Assembly (NCBI GenBank): GCA_001599935.1
Contig: BCIJ01000003.1
Location: 190,606-254,605, forward strand
Reading direction: 5' to 3'
Source: Holtermannia corniformis
Taxonomy: Eukaryota; Basidiomycota; Tremellomycetes; Holtermanniales
Length of the DNA stretch: 64,000 bases
Part shown: positions 1 through 12,524 of the stretch, piece after piece
Layout of the letters: each line of letters begins with the position of its first letter
How positions within the stretch are numbered: position 1 is the first letter of the stretch
The notes under the pieces: model-generated
What the model saw: only the letters and a program-made list of their open reading frames with translations
Databases searched by the model: none
What the model was told of the DNA's origin: nothing
Made by a program: the position numbers and the translations under genes

Positions 1-2231
1 CAACTCTGGGTCATCATACACCTTGACATAGATGGCGATCGCGGCCAGGACAGCGTTGAAGAATGCAGGGTGCGAGCGCAGTTGGTCTTCATACCGCATC
101 AAGCTGAGGTCGAGTCATCAGCCGTACCCTTACGTCTAGGGAATCGACGCACTCGATGTACGCGCTGAGCGTCATCTTGCGCAGGCAGTACGAGTGGAAA
201 TCCCATTGATCGTCTTCATAGTCTTGGAAGACCTGTGGATCATCAGCGCGTTACTCGCGTGCAGGAGCAACCGACCTGTACGGTCGTCTGGTAGCGCTTG
301 AGCGCCATCCCAAGGTTGCCAGCGCGAAGGTACATGTCGCCCTGTTCCTGCAAGAACCAGAGGCACTGCAGATCCGTCAAATCCTGGATCGGCGACACGG
401 CGTCCTTCTATTCTTTAATCAGCATGATCGCCCCGAGATCAACGCAAGCTGCCAACCTTTGTGAACAAGCCCATGATCTCAATCGCCTTCCTGTCCTCGC
501 CCGCACGCATCCAGTACTTGCCCGCTTTCCCGTTAATGTACCGATCCTGTCCGTCTAGGCTGCGAGCGACTTCCATTGCGCGCGCGGCGGCGACGGCGTC
601 ACCGGCGCGTTTGAGGACAATTGCGCGAGCCATGTACAGTTCTGGTAGCGTTGGCGTATGCTCGATCGCCTTGTCGAGCAGGGCTAGGGCTCGAGTGTGG
701 TCTGGCGATGGGTTTTGAGGGTGGGCAAGGTGTAGCGAGAGAAAGTAGTATGCCCAGAGCAGGGTGATGGGCGGTGGCACGGTGTCTGGTGGGTATGCGT
801 CAGCTGGGCAAAGAGTGGCAAGGTTGGAGACACACCATCACCGTGCAAGCCGCCTGCAGCCTCGAGCTTGTGTACAATGTCTTCGACAATCTCGCCGACG
901 ACGGCCATCTTGGCCGCATCGTCGTACACGCCTTTGACGTCGACAAAGAGGGATGGCACGCCGCGCTCAAGACCTGCAACAATATACTTTGTCGCCAGTG
1001 CGCGAAACTCGTCGCCTGCATGCTCATCAGCGGCATTCCCAGTCCACGAGGCCTGACTGACCCGTCGCCGCATCGAGCGACAGCCGCTTGGGTGCTGCGG
1101 ACCGAGGATAGCTCTGTACAAAGCCAGCCAACACCTTGAGCACCTTGTCCTGTTCCGCATGCTCGGTGCTTCCCAGCGTCAACCCCTTGTTGCGCAAGAA
1201 ACCGCGGTAGTTTTCCAACGAATCCGGGTTCTGCTCCAGTAGCGTTCTCCACACGTCTTCAGCTTCATCTTTGCGTCCGAGCTCGGACAGCAGGTTGGCG
1301 CGCAGGGTGAGCGCTTCGCCGCGCGAGGGGAGGGTGCGTGAAGCCAAATCTGCTTCGAGCTTGGACAGGGCTTCGGCGGGTTTGCTGGCAGCGTGAAGGA
1401 GTTGGATGGTGTGCAGGCTCAGTTGTGAGCGTTCGACGGGGCCGAGGCCATCAGCCTGATGAGCGTCAGCGCATGTGACACTGCTGTGGAGGTAACGACC
1501 GACTTGAGTGATCGACTTTAGGCCCTCGCCGACTTTGATGGCTTCCTCTAGATCACCAGCGAGCTGATGATTGAGCATCAACCCGATCCAATTCTGTCGC
1601 AAGTTGGGCCGGATGCAGACAAAGTGATGCCTTGCGACGAGCGCCTGCGCATAGTTGCGCGTGTGGAGCGACAATGAAATGTAGTCTCTGAGCAACGGGA
1701 TGTTGTCCTGTCACATGCCGATCAGCTTGAGCAGCATGCTGCATGCCGCATCACGGACCGGGTCAATCTTGCGCGCCTGGCCAAACGCCTTGCTGGCTTC
1801 TGTCCAGTCCTTTTTCCCCTTTGCGATCAGCCCGAGCACATGCCAGGTGATATGGCTCGTAATGTCCTTTTTGACGGCCAAGCGAGCCATGGCCTCTGCC
1901 TCTTCTTCCTTTGGCAGAGATGACACGGTCGGTGGTGTCGGGAGCGAAGCGTGGATCGTGAGCGCCTTGATCGCGAGTGTTTCTACGTGGGCTGTCAGTA
2001 CCAAGCTCTTGTTCGCACAGCAGCGACGGGCCCACCTCCGTGATTTGGAAACTTCTTCAGGATCGTATCGGCCGCCTTGACACCCTTTTTAAACTGCCGC
2101 ATCTCGTATTGCGTCTACGTTGATTCAGCTTTGGGTCTGACACGGCGACTCGCTGGATCACGCACGAGCAGCGTCTTGAACAGACCGGCTTCCTTTGGCG
2201 GTAGCTGCCGGTGCTTGGGCATGTTTGACAT
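1..2231 (-). CDS. NAA15: NatA N-terminal acetyltransferase auxiliary subunit, 5' part
   Basis: This is the TPR-repeat scaffold that anchors the catalytic subunit NAA10 to the ribosome for co-translational N-terminal acetylation. The N-terminus reads MSNMPKHRQLPPKE, then KQYEMRQFKKGVKAADTILK, typical of the family. Helical TPR pairs follow, such as HVLGLIAKGKKDWTEASKAF and LRDYISLSLHTRNYAQALV. The start is the ATG at 2231; a second Met lies three codons in. Short introns split the N-terminal part, one joining KEAGLFKTLL to the QYEMRQFKK exon and another ending in front of ETLAIKALTIHASL. The frame is still open at base 1, so the C-terminus lies outside the window. The gene is divergent from the phosphatase at 2816. 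Identity is known-family recognition; the exact splice sites are inferred. Confidence 0.9.
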
Positions 2232-2815
2232 GGTGGGCAAGCGAAGATCCACTGCGAGCTACCCTGTGGTCGTTCGAGGTCAACGAGGGAGCGAGCGGTG
2301 AGAATGTCAAGGAGAACAAAGGGAAGCGTCAGAAAAGTCGAGAGATGGTCACATCAAGGGTGTATTAGGCGTGTGGTTAGGCGTGCGCAGCCGGAGATAG
2401 GCGTGGTGCGCTTGGTGACCGTGTATCATCCTGACTGCTTGGACTGGACGGTTGACTTGCTACTGTGCATGTACATGCTCAGTCGAGGTGTATGATGATG
2501 CAAAGATGCAGTGCGAAAGTGTGCTTTGAACAGAAATACATCCAACTTGCGTTACTACTGCCGTCGAGCGGATCCGCAACCTCCACTTGATGGTCCGCAG
2601 CGGTCGAGTGACATTGAGCATAAGAAACCGGGTGATCAGCAGCTCAACAAGGACACCAGCGCACTCTACACTCGGTCTACACTGTACATAGACCGCGCAA
2701 CGCCAGCCGAGAGCTCGGGCAACGCGCACCGCAGCGTAAAGGACACGCAGCCTCGACACCGCATTCCGACCGTGGATGCTGGCAACGGCAGGCAGACGCA
2801 TGATTGCGGTCCACC
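2232..2815. promoter_or_regulatory. Divergent intergenic region
   Basis: This 584-nt gap lies between two divergently transcribed genes and must hold both promoters and 5' leaders. I see no convincing TATA box, tRNA or conserved reading frame. The short ORFs here have no family resemblance. Confidence 0.5.
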
Positions 2816-5800
2816 ATGCCGTCTCAAGATCAGCCTCAAGAGCAGCAGGCGTCAATTTCGAGTCTCAAGAGCAAGTTTGAGAGCTTGGCCGCCGCTTCGA
2901 CCAGCACGAACGGTGCTGTGGCGAGGGAACGGGTCGGAGCTGCTTCAGCCGTTGCCGCAGGTGCAAACGGCAAGAGTCGAGCGTTTGAAAGCCCAACACT
3001 GCATGCTGTAGCTGCTGGCTCGGTACAGTCTCGAGGCGACCGAGTGCAACGAGGCAGTGACGCTAGTGAGCGCACGGTCGGGACGGACAGCATTCCGACC
3101 GAGGAATCCACAGTACTACCAATACGGCTCCGACGGGTGGGTACTTTACTCCTGTCATCTCGCAGAAGCAGTCACTGACGCGAATGTATAGGTCTCCGAC
3201 CCTTCTTCTCGACCGCCAATCCCAAAGAACCCTCACATCACCGCTTCATCCCCTCCTTCACCCGAGATACCTTCAGCGGGATCATCTCGGCCTAGGCTGT
3301 CGAGTCCACCACTGTCGTCTATAAGCATGCGAGCGGTCTCATCTACATCTGCGGTCTCGACCTCGACCCCGCAACACACAGGGCTAGGCCTGCGCACGGC
3401 GTCTGCGCACACCGCCGTGTCATCAACGCCGCCCTCGCCGAAACCTCTGAGAAGACCAGCACCGCCTGCACCAGCCTTCAAACCCGTCGCATTCAGCGTC
3501 AAGAGCTCAAAGTTGACCGACGAAGAAGAGCACGTACCGAGCGTTGCTTCACTGCGCTCTCGCTTCGACTCGTCAGCATCCGCATCGTCTTCGTCGACTA
3601 CGACAGCCACTCTCCGGCCTTCAAACGGTAGCTCGGTATCACTGGCCGCAATGACAACCTCTAGGTCTGGCTCACCTACACTCATGTTGGATCGACGGCT
3701 CAGCGTACAAGATGACCCTCACGTATTGTTCCTCGACTCGCCTGCGGGCTCGGACGATGGCCATGCACGATCCCACTCGCCCGCGCCACCAATTTCTCGT
3801 GCAAACAAGCCCGTCTTTGCGACGCGTTCGTCTGGGATCCCAGTCCGTGACGGACACGGACCGCCGCGTCCACCCGAAGTCGTCGTAGCGGCCAGTCCTC
3901 CTCGCTTACCTGCACGCAAGTCGTCAGCTCCGGCGAGTGACGAGCCAGTAGTTCCGGTACCACCTCCAATACCAGGCAACAAGCCAATGGTCTCCTCTGT
4001 TTCGCTCGGCGCGCCAACTGGCGCGATTGAACCACCCCCGCTCCCGTCTCGCAGCAGGACTATGACGGTGGGCCGGGAAGCGGCTCCACCTCGACTACCT
4101 GCTCGTGCTATCCCTCCCGAACCTGTACCACGTACCTCGTTCCCTCCGCCCATACTTAGTACCGCCACTAAACCACTTCCTCCACCCGTTCGTAAACCGA
4201 CGACTTCTACCCCCGTCGCAGTGCCGCCCAAGCGCAGCAACTCGGGCGACGCCTCGTCCGACGAAGAAGACGATGACGAAGACGGTGTGGCTCCTATCGC
4301 CGGCGTGCCCGCGACCGCCGCCAAGCGCGCACTCGAAGATTTCCCCGATTCCACAAACGCCAATCGCCGCCCACCGCACTTTACGCCCGAGCAGCGCGTC
4401 TCACACACTCACAACGTAGCGTGCTTTGCCGCGTTTGGACGCCACGTCTGCACAGGCCTGTACCAAGTCAAAGTGTACGATCTGCAGATGAGCGAGCAAC
4501 CGCTCTTTGTCGTCGACTTGCGCGACACGGGCCTCGAGTTTCGCGCAAAGGAACCAAAAGTTACAGCCGTGTGCTTTCGGCCCGCAGCGGGCTCGGACGA
4601 CGGGCGATATCTCTGGTGCGGGACGAAAGACGGCCATCTGTTCGAGCTCGATATCAAGACGGGCGAGATTAGCGATACGAAAGCGTTTGCGCACTTGACG
4701 GGTGTGACTCACTTGTTTCGCTACAAGGAGCACATGCTGTCGATCGAGGAGAACGGCAAAGTCCATGTATTCGACCTCGCTCCCGGATCCGACGTCCGCC
4801 GGATCCCGAATCCGATCCGTACGATCCGCACATCTGACAAGCAGACGTTTGCAAAAGTCATTGCTGGTCACCTCTGGACATCGTCTGGTCCTTCTAGCCG
4901 CTCGACGACGAACTCGGCTTCGCGCGGACCAACGATCAGAGTGTATGACCCGTTTTCACTCGCTGGCGCCGCCAACCCGACGGGCAAGACGCTGTTCACG
5001 TCCGAATGGACCGGAGCCGTCACGTCCGCTTCGGTACTGCAGTTCCGACCGGGTCAAGTCTACCTCGGGCACGAGGGTGGGTTCGTCAGTATCTGGGATA
5101 GCGAGACCTTGGCCTGTATCGCCGTCTTGAAGATTTCAAACAGCGACGTGCTGGCGCTTGAGGGTGTCGGGGAGCGGTTATGGGTCGGTGGGCGCAAGGG
5201 TTCGATCAACGTGTATGATGTCGAGCGTAAACCGTGGCGAACGACTAATTCTTGGGCGGCGCATCCGTGAGTCCTTTTGTGGTACTGGCTGTAGATTGAC
5301 TGATGGGTCGCAGCGATCAGCCGATTGGGTGTCTGTATGTTGACCCTTGGTCTATTGAGCATGTGCGTGGTACGACTGTGTGGTGGATGACGCTGATGAT
5401 TCAGGCCGGCCGCTTGACGGTGTGGAGCTGGGCGCGTGAGGGCTTGAAAGCTTGGGATGGACTCTTGAGCGTCGATTGGATCGGTGCGTTCATCTCTTGC
5501 GGGACGTCAGCTTGATCGTCTAACGCGCACACAGAATCCCAGTTGGTCCAGCGACAACCAAGCTACTGCTCCTTCCGCGACGTCAATGTCCTCGTGTGCT
5601 CGTGGAACATTGACAGCGCCAGACCAAACGACTTGACCGGCAGCGTCGAGAACGCTTCGTTCCTCGACGAATGCCTGAAATCGGTCGAGTCGCCTGATAT
5701 CATCGTCTTTGGCTTCCAAGAGGTCATCCCGCTGACGGACAAGAAGCTGACTGCGAGTGAGTATCTTGCGGCCATCGGGTGAAGCGTGGCTGACGCGATG

Positions 5801-6914
5801 CAGAGACGCTCCTGTTCGGCGGCAAGAACAAGGACAGTAGTGCGACGGCTGACAAGGTCTCGGTGTCTTATCGACTTTGGGTCGATAAGTTGCAGTCGGC
5901 TGTACGGATGGCGATGCCGTCAGAGTGCCCTTATGTCAAGGTGCACTCTGAGAACTTGGTTGGCTTGTTCACTTGCATCTTTGTCAAGTCGAGCCAGAAG
6001 GAGGCTTTGCGAGACCTCAGTATCGCGACGGTGAAGCGGTGAGTCTCAGTACCACGTCGGCGTCAGTGCTGATGATCGCAGTGGCATGGGTGGACGCTAT
6101 GGTAACAAAGGTGCAATCGTTGCACGCTTTGTCATCGCCGACACGTCCATCTGCTTCATCAACGTCCATCTCGCTGCCGGCCAGAGCGCCAAGGCATCGC
6201 GCAACGCCGATTTGGCCGCCATCATGGAGGAAAAGGCAATCTTCCCCGTCGCCGAGGAGCTACCGTATGTCAATGGGGGAGACGGCACTGCGATCCTCGA
6301 CCACGAAGTCGTCATCCTTAATGGCGATCTGAATGTGAGTTGGCACTTTGGCCGGAACGGAACCCTCCACGCCGGACCACGCGGTTGTTGGTTGCGCTGA
6401 CTTTTTTCAGTATCGGATCGATCAGCGTCGAGACAATGTCATCTCGAGCGTCAACGCTGGAGACCTCGCGTATCTCTTGGAGCATGATCAGCTGCACAAG
6501 GAGATGCGTGGTAACCAGAGTTTCCGCTTGCGGAGCTTTGATGAGGCGCCAATCACGTTCAAGCCGACGTACAAGTATACGCCACACTCGAACGAATATG
6601 ATTCAAGTGAGAAAAAGCGAATCCCGGCTTGGTGCGTAGTCTCTCAACTCTCCTACCATCATTACGTGCTGACGCTGTATAGGTGCGATCGCATCCTGTT
6701 CACAAAATCGCCCAGAGTGCGCTCGCTCCACTATCGCCGCTACGAACCGACCGTGTCCGACCACCGACCCATCTCAGCCGCGTTCGCCATCCAGATCAAG
6801 GCGATTGACGCCGACAAGCAGGCCGAGGCAAGGAGGCAGATTGCGAGGGACTGGGCGAGGACCGAAACGGCCGTACTGGACAAGATGGCGGGCTCGTTTG
6901 CAGAAATGCATTGA
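2816..6914 (+). CDS. Inositol polyphosphate 5-phosphatase with WD40-like N-terminus
   Basis: Predicted to remove the 5-phosphate from inositol phosphates or phosphoinositides. The start ATG at 2816 gives MPSQDQPQEQQASISSLKSK. Intron 1 is 3137-3191 (phase 0). About 330 residues of proline/serine-rich sequence follow, with SH3-type PPxPxK patches and an acidic run. A WD40-like segment begins near HTHNVACFAAFGRHVCTG and holds about seven beta-propeller-like stretches. The C-terminal catalytic domain starts near VLVCSWNID. Its hallmarks are visible: GDLNYRID, the spliced motif RIPAWCDRIL and SDHRPI. The stop follows AGSFAEMH. The order matches the WD40-5PTase architecture known from plant 5PTase12-14 and some fungi rather than yeast Sac1-fused Inp51-53. 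Later exons are short and split by 45-70 nt introns. The phosphatase call is firm; substrate is unknown. Confidence 0.9.
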
Positions 6915-7134
6915 GGGTGCACTACGATTTCGCGCCGTGCTTTGCGCTTTGGATCCATGGCTGGGCGTGTTGATGCTGTTGCGGTGCCGCTGGTGGTGCG
7001 TGGTGCGAGGCGAGCCTGATTAGAGTCTGAATTGTAATCGATTAGGAAACTCGCGGTTGACTTCTTTCTCGCCACCAGCTTGTGCTTTGTTCAGTCGCTC
7101 AAGTCGTCGCCCACCCTCGTTGATCTAGTCCCGG

Positions 7135-8531
7135 ATGTCAACAACGCAGGATATATCACAGGATCCTTGCAGCTCCGAAGTCGGCGGGTCTGTTCTCCCG
7201 CCCGCTGCCGAATCTGTACAAATGACACCTACCAAAAAGAGGCCTCGGGAGCCTTCACCAGAGCTCACCCCGTCAAAGCTTCTTGCGATCGACCTTGATA
7301 CGACTCTCGTTAGTGGGAGGCTTGTGAATGGGACACAGCTGACAGATCTGGTAGGAGATCCACCCCAAAGAGCGAGTTCTTCAACTGGTTCATAGGTCCG
7401 TTGCCTTTCCTCGCTGAATCTGCCTTCTCTCGGGCTGTGCAAGCGACGAAGTGATAACTGACCATGTACAGGCTGCTTCTGTCCGAGAGCACCAAGATGT
7501 TCCAAGAAATGGCGCTCGAGTATGAATTCACGGCTCGCATAGCCAGATTTGACGAGGAAAAGCCCGAGACGACTGGTTTCTTCACGCCGACATGCGAGAT
7601 TTATCAGCGCATCTCGAACTCTACGACAGACTGTACGTGACCCTTCTTTCACAAGTCGCAAGTGGATCGCGCCTGACGACTTTTACAGTTACCCATGCGG
7701 TCAATAATGTCGTTGGACAAGAAGTTGCAAAGTACCTCGAAAACCTCAAGGAAGCTACACTCCATATCATCTTCTCGGCCGCATGCGAGGATGAGATCGA
7801 GCTGGAAGACCACGAGGAGCAGGATGTGCATGTTGTTGGATGGGAGGGGATCTGCGTGCTGCAGTTCCAGGTCGGCTCGATTTACAGACGCTATTTCCGA
7901 GTGTTGAAGGTATCGAGGTGCGCAGATCGAGTTCATTGCGCTCGCGCGTAGCAGTCAGGTTCTCGAGGCTGATAGCTGCTAGGTCGTTCAAGATCAAAGA
8001 AGACTATGCTCACGCGACGTCGACCCTGTACTCAATGTCCTTTAGGCTCTCGCCGACCTAATTCTCAACAAAGCGGCACCCTCCCCTGTGGTTCTTGGAG
8101 ATCGTGATCGGTACCGGTACCAGGTGTGTCATGAAGTCAACCCTGATAGATGTACTGAACCCTTTTCAGCTTCTGGATGTTCGATGCCAGAAGGGGTCAG
8201 TGCTTTAGTGGGAGACGGTCGAGAAACCAATTCACGCGCTATCATCATCTCATATGGGCGATTGGCATGGTGTGTATGTCGCGGGAATCACCACGCAAAA
8301 GTGTGTGGATGTCAGAGACCTCAGGAAGGTACAGCACCCAATGATTTCGGTGAGCTTATCAGCCACACATAACACTCTGTGGTATTCATGCTTTCACAGT
8401 TTACCTGCCCGACGGATGCTCCCTTCGCAGTCCGCTTGGATCCTCAAGGTGTACTTGTCTTCGGCGCCGATGAGATGCGCGTCGCACCACTTGCGTCTGC
8501 GAACTTCTCAGTACCCAAACAGTGCTTTTAG
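7135..8531 (+). CDS. Unidentified multi-exon gene
   Basis: I do not recognise this protein. The ATG at 7135 opens MSTTQDISQDPCSS and a basic patch TPTKKRPREPSPELTPSK. Splicing out 7309-7354 and the later GT..AG segments gives one continuous frame: ERVLQLVHR, then LLLSESTKMFQEMALEYEF, then THAVNNVVGQEVAKYLENLK, then EDEIELEDHEEQDVHVVGW. A plausible last part is WETVEKPIHALSSSHMGDW, then FTCPTDAPFAVRLDPQG, ending at the TAG at 8529-8531. The join between about 7915 and 8215 is uncertain, so two genes or a partly decayed gene are possible. No stop interrupts the first four exons, which argues for real coding. It heads a block of similar-looking unknown frames up to 14.1 kb. Confidence 0.4.
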
Positions 8532-9749
8532 AGTTTTCCGAAGTGGCTGCCGTCCGTGATATGTACATATTTTCCGTATTACAAGCGGTCATCACCTAGC
8601 ACACAGCCAGCTTGGGTCGTGCAGCATAATGATTCGTCGGCAAGCAGAACGGCCTACCAGGAGTACTGCTGCGTTTGCATCAACGAACAAACCAAATTTG
8701 GATGGGGAGCCACTTGCTGAAGAAGATCAGCCGATGGAGTGTTGATCAAGATCTTCGTTGTGATGAGAAAATCCTTCGCAGTAGTTCTAGAAGATCGGAC
8801 GAACCAAAAAGGATGACCTACACCACGGCCCTTAGCACCGTGCAGCGACGACGCCAGTGAACATCAAGAAAGCGGTGGTGCCACTTACTTGCGGCGCACA
8901 TGCTACGAGCGCACACAAGCTGTGGACAGCCATTGCGTTGCCAGAGCAGAGTTGACTTATATACCACAAGATCGAGGTCGCGCGTGCATAAAGGTACCAG
9001 GTACGTGGTCAAGATTTGAAGTGCAATCAATGCACCGTGCGCGCTGGCATTGGGCTTTTTGCGATAGCTCTTAGTTTCACGCTGTTGTATGGAAGACGCT
9101 TTGCTGTTCTCCAATATCCCATCCGATGACTCAAGCATGCACTTGGATGACGCTCGCACAGGACGCGCTTGGTTCGGATCACACTTTGCCACTCGCCCGG
9201 CGAGGCTCGTGTTCTGACACTCCGAAGACACTGACAGCAGTCCTTCGGCGCGTCGATGCTCGAGGCACAAGTAGGAAAACCGCGATTAACCTTTCTTCCT
9301 CGCCGTTCGTGCTCTGCAGCTACCTCGTTGACGAGGAGTGTGGCTGGGCATCGCCTTGCTGACGTTGATAGCGAGTCGAGAGCGTGCAGCAGTTCCAGTC
9401 ACCATCTCGCTCATCTCGCTCATCTCGCACCCCAAGCTCGTCCCTCATCTGATCCAAGTGAGCTAGCTCGGCTGGCGTCGTGTCGAAGGGAATCCCGCCC
9501 ACCCGCACCAGCAGACACGTGATGCATGACGCAGGACGTGGCTCGCAGACAACATAAGGAAGCAGAAGGAAAAGGAGAGGACGGCGGGTGAACGTTTGGC
9601 TGTATAGCTTCGTTGGAAGCTGACGCGCAGAGCGAGCCGGGCTCAAAGCTCATCTCTTGATGCCCTAAGTGCCACAATCGGGAGGTGGCTAGCAAGCCCC
9701 TAGCAGATACCTAACACATTCCCCTCCGCCCGTTCACCGCTTCGACGTT
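8532..9749. other. Intergenic stretch with repeat copy A
   Basis: No coding exon could be supported across this 1.2 kb. It holds repeat copy A (8819-8996) and a tiny tandem run of the 9-mer CATCTCGCT near 9403-9429. The rest looks like unique non-coding sequence. A 150-codon minus-strand frame at 8818-9270 has no recognisable features. Confidence 0.4.
8819..8996 (-). repeat. Dispersed direct repeat, copy A (promoter-like)
   Basis: About 178 bp that aligns at roughly 70% identity by eye with 14187-14362 in the same orientation. Shared blocks include TACACCACGGCC, CGACGACGCCAG and GCATAAAGGTAC. Read on the minus strand, both copies carry a TATA run (here 8958-8963), then about 55 nt, then an ATG in the shared context GCGCTCGTA-C-ATGT (here ATG at 8901). 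The short frame after this ATG is 27 codons. The element may be a duplicated core promoter plus first exon, or the remnant of a mobile element; no terminal inverted repeats were seen. Confidence 0.55.
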
Positions 9750-10995
9750 GATGGCACTTGACAAGATGCTCAACCTCTACGTCGAAGACACCCGTATCGT
9801 TCATGCTGCAGAAGTCGAGCTGCAAGCTTGCCGGTGTAGCGAAGACCGTCTTTCCGCGGCCCAGTCAGGACTTGATGGGTGCGCCAGCTTCGCTGAAGGG
9901 AGACTTGAGTGTGACTCTGATGCAGCTGCGTTGCAGATCACGAAGTTGCCGCCGTTCTGTCTCAAGCTCTCGACGCCTTCAAGTCGACCCTCACTCATTC
10001 TAACACTCGCCTCACATTCGCAGCAATCCAAGAGAATTCGCTCATCTTCGTCGCCACCGACAGGGCGTACGAGCCGAATGGGCTCGTACTTGCGCCGTAT
10101 TCCTGAATCAAGTTTGGCATGTGCGCAAGTCGGAAGACACGGAGCTCAGTACCTACCGTCGTAAGGTCCTCTTGAAGCAGTAAGTTTCGGCTCGCTCTCA
10201 CAAACTTTCCTGAGCGGAGCACCCAGCCAACGCGGATTGTAGGACTGGCAAGACTTTCGCATTTAGCAAGACCGGGTACACCTCATCGGTGACGACGATG
10301 CCGATCAAGAAGCTGTCTTCAGTGCCGAGACGAACCCCGATTCAATCTACGAGTTCCACGAGGACGACGCAATCCATCACAGCAGCTGCGCGTTTGGCTA
10401 GAGCGGACGACCTCGAACCCTGTGATCGAGGTGACGGCTGCGATACCCGCTGTACGGCTGGCTCAAGCACAGTCAGGTTCAAATTGGGACTCTTAGTCGG
10501 CGAGACAGTCATCAACGTCGTTTCCGAGATTGACGTCGGCGCAGCTTGGGTCTTGACGAAAGCAGGTACGCGGCTGAACCCGCTGATCATCCCAATGAGT
10601 TCGTGCTGACAGCCGTGCAGGGTCCGTGTATCAGACTGCCACGGACAAGCACTCTGTGTAAGTGTCACCAGCTTGACGATATCCTATCGCTCACGGTCAC
10701 TGGCTCCACATCGCATCCACTCAGGTCAGCGCTGCATTTGGGCGTGAACGGCAAAGACAAGCTCGGTCTCGCCGTACCGTACGAACGAGATCGTCTACTT
10801 TTCTCCCCAACGCAAGACGGCAACCCATATCTCGGAGTCCTTCACCCCGCGCAACCTGCCAAGATCCACATGGCCGTGGCCACATCGACAGCGACTATAC
10901 GCGCTCTTCAGACTCTCGTCGCGAATGGCGAGCTTCCGCACTTCGTCTCGGCATCGACCAACAGTGCGAGCAAGGAAGAAGACTTGCGGATTTAG
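9750..10995 (+). CDS. Unidentified multi-exon gene
   Basis: Not recognised. The ATG at 9750 gives MALDKMLNLYVEDTRIVHAA. Removing 9879-9925 joins SAAQSGLDG to CVADHEVAAVLSQALDAFK and TLTHSNTRLTFAAIQENSL. Further exons read HVRKSEDTELSTYRRKVLL, QDRVHLIGDDDADQEAVF, VRFKLGLLVGETVINVVSE, then a long last exon from about 10728 (VSALHLGVNGKDKLGLAVPY) to the TAG at 10993-10995. A one-base frame change near 10100 is not neatly explained by an intron, so a frameshift is possible. The coding look is good in the last 270 nt and weaker in the middle. It may be joined to the next block instead of ending here. Confidence 0.38.
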
Positions 10996-11241
10996 CGCGT
11001 AGACGAGACCCGGAGGGATCGCGAGCTGCGTTCTCTGGCGCGAAGACTGCGCCCAAGGCAAGCACTCACTCGGCTGGATGAAGTCCAGTGAAAGACTGCT
11101 GGCGGCATCAAACCACGACATCACTGTCTGAGACGTCGACAGTGCAAATTCGACAGTGCACGCGAAGACCGAAGCGCCGGTGAGCTCTCCTTCCCGTCGC
11201 TGAACCGTCAGCTACCGAACTAACTTGCAACGGCCACAGCA

Positions 11242-12440
11242 AGAATTCGGCACTCTGTTGACTATGGATTCTTCCCAGCACTGCTATGTAGCAGCGATCA
11301 AGGATGAATTCCTGTCTCTCCAGGTTGGTCTGGAGCTTTTCACAAGTGTGGCGTGTCTCTGACAACTCTTATCTAGGGCATCTGTCTCCAATGGGGTCAC
11401 CTGCCAGACCGCGAGCCGCAAGACGTTCCCGGCGCCTGGCAAGGCAGCTCCTTCCTCCACGCCGCTCAAGATATAGGCGGCGTTGCGCTGTGGGACCTTC
11501 GCTTTCACACCCGTGCCATCTATCAGGTCAGTTGAATATTGGCCCGCGTCAAATCGCAAACTGACAATAGTCATTAGGAACAAGTCTGTCAACCCAAAGG
11601 CAAGCTTCACGCCGTCATGCTGGACAGCGAGCGCCTGGTCGCCTGTCATGTTGCGATCGACTTAGGGATGTATCGGTGAGCAAGCCATACCGGAGCGGCG
11701 TTGTCATGGAACCCTTCCGCATGCCTAGGTGATGCAAGCGTCACTCATCTGGCGGATTCGAAGCTTGGGTGTGGCCATACGCAAGCGGGCGCCCGCGTGA
11801 CCTTTGGCGACATCCACGAGGACTTCCTCAAGGTTAATGTGACCGACCATATGTTGAAGATGACTGGACCGGTGCTTGTGACATTTATCCAAACACCGCC
11901 TGGCAGCAACGCACCGCCGAGCAGACAATCCAGCATGTACCGGCGGAAGATGGTATTGCAAGAGTACGTTTCCACTTGCCCACAAGCAGTATGACTGGAC
12001 TACGATGCTGACGTGTGATTCAGGGTTATGGCAAGACGTTCCGGATCGCCAAAGATTGGCATCATTCGGTGACGGTCCCGCCACCCCGAACGTACTCTTT
12101 CATGCCGACGCCGCACCAGAGCCGTCGTACGATCTCAACGAGCACTCTGTCAACGACTTGACTTGGCAAGACGTTCGCAGCTGCGTTGCTCACGCACAGC
12201 CTGGCAGTGCTGCCGAGATCCCCGAGCATATTCCAAACGTCAGCCTAGCCAAGGCGCAATTGGGCGCAAAGCTTGCGTTGTCCAAAGGAGATGTCGTCTC
12301 GTCGGTCCTGCCTCGGGTAAAGTCAGCTGGATCGTTACAAAAGCATGTGCGTGTGACTTCCATCAACAGTTGTCGGAAATACAGCTACTGACAGAGTCTC
12401 AGGTCTGGTCTGCCGTATGTCGACCCGCAGAGCCACTGCG
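11242..12440 (+). CDS. Unidentified multi-exon gene, first of a diverged pair
   Basis: Not recognised. The 5' end is unknown: an upstream exon may end at the GTGAGC near 11179, and an internal ATG lies at 11263 (MDSSQHCYVAAIKDEFLSLQ). Consistent GT..AG introns link GICLQWGHLPDREPQDVPG, GGVALWDLRFHTRAIYQ, EQVCQPKGKLHAVMLDSERL and VTHLADSKLGCGHTQAG. A later exon runs LASFGDGPATPNVLFHADAA to LALSKGDVVSSVLPR. The tetrapeptide WDLR recalls a WD repeat but no propeller is visible. Several of these elements recur in 12525-14100, so the two blocks look like an old tandem duplication. Confidence 0.38.
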
Positions 12441-12524
12441 TAAGTGATGAGATACTCAAGCTGTCTGGTCGCTCACGCTCCGCCCGCAAGCTCCGCGCCG
12501 CCGTCCGTTCCGGCCGTCTAAGCG

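Noticed and set aside
3719..4408. Long minus-strand open frame (229 codons) opposite the 5-phosphatase
   Set aside because: It mirrors the Pro/Ser-rich coding strand (gives Gly/Ala/Ser-rich sequence) and has no independent features.
8818..9270. 150-codon minus-strand frame overlapping repeat A
   Set aside because: Only the repeat-derived part recurs elsewhere; the remainder looks random.
9403..9429. Three copies of CATCTCGCT as a possible repeat array
   Set aside because: Too few copies and no spacers; a simple microrepeat, not CRISPR or a functional array.
10380..10500. TTTGGCTAGAGCGG followed by GGTTCAAATTG, a possible tRNA
   Set aside because: Spacing of about 85 nt and no matching acceptor, D or anticodon stem could be drawn.
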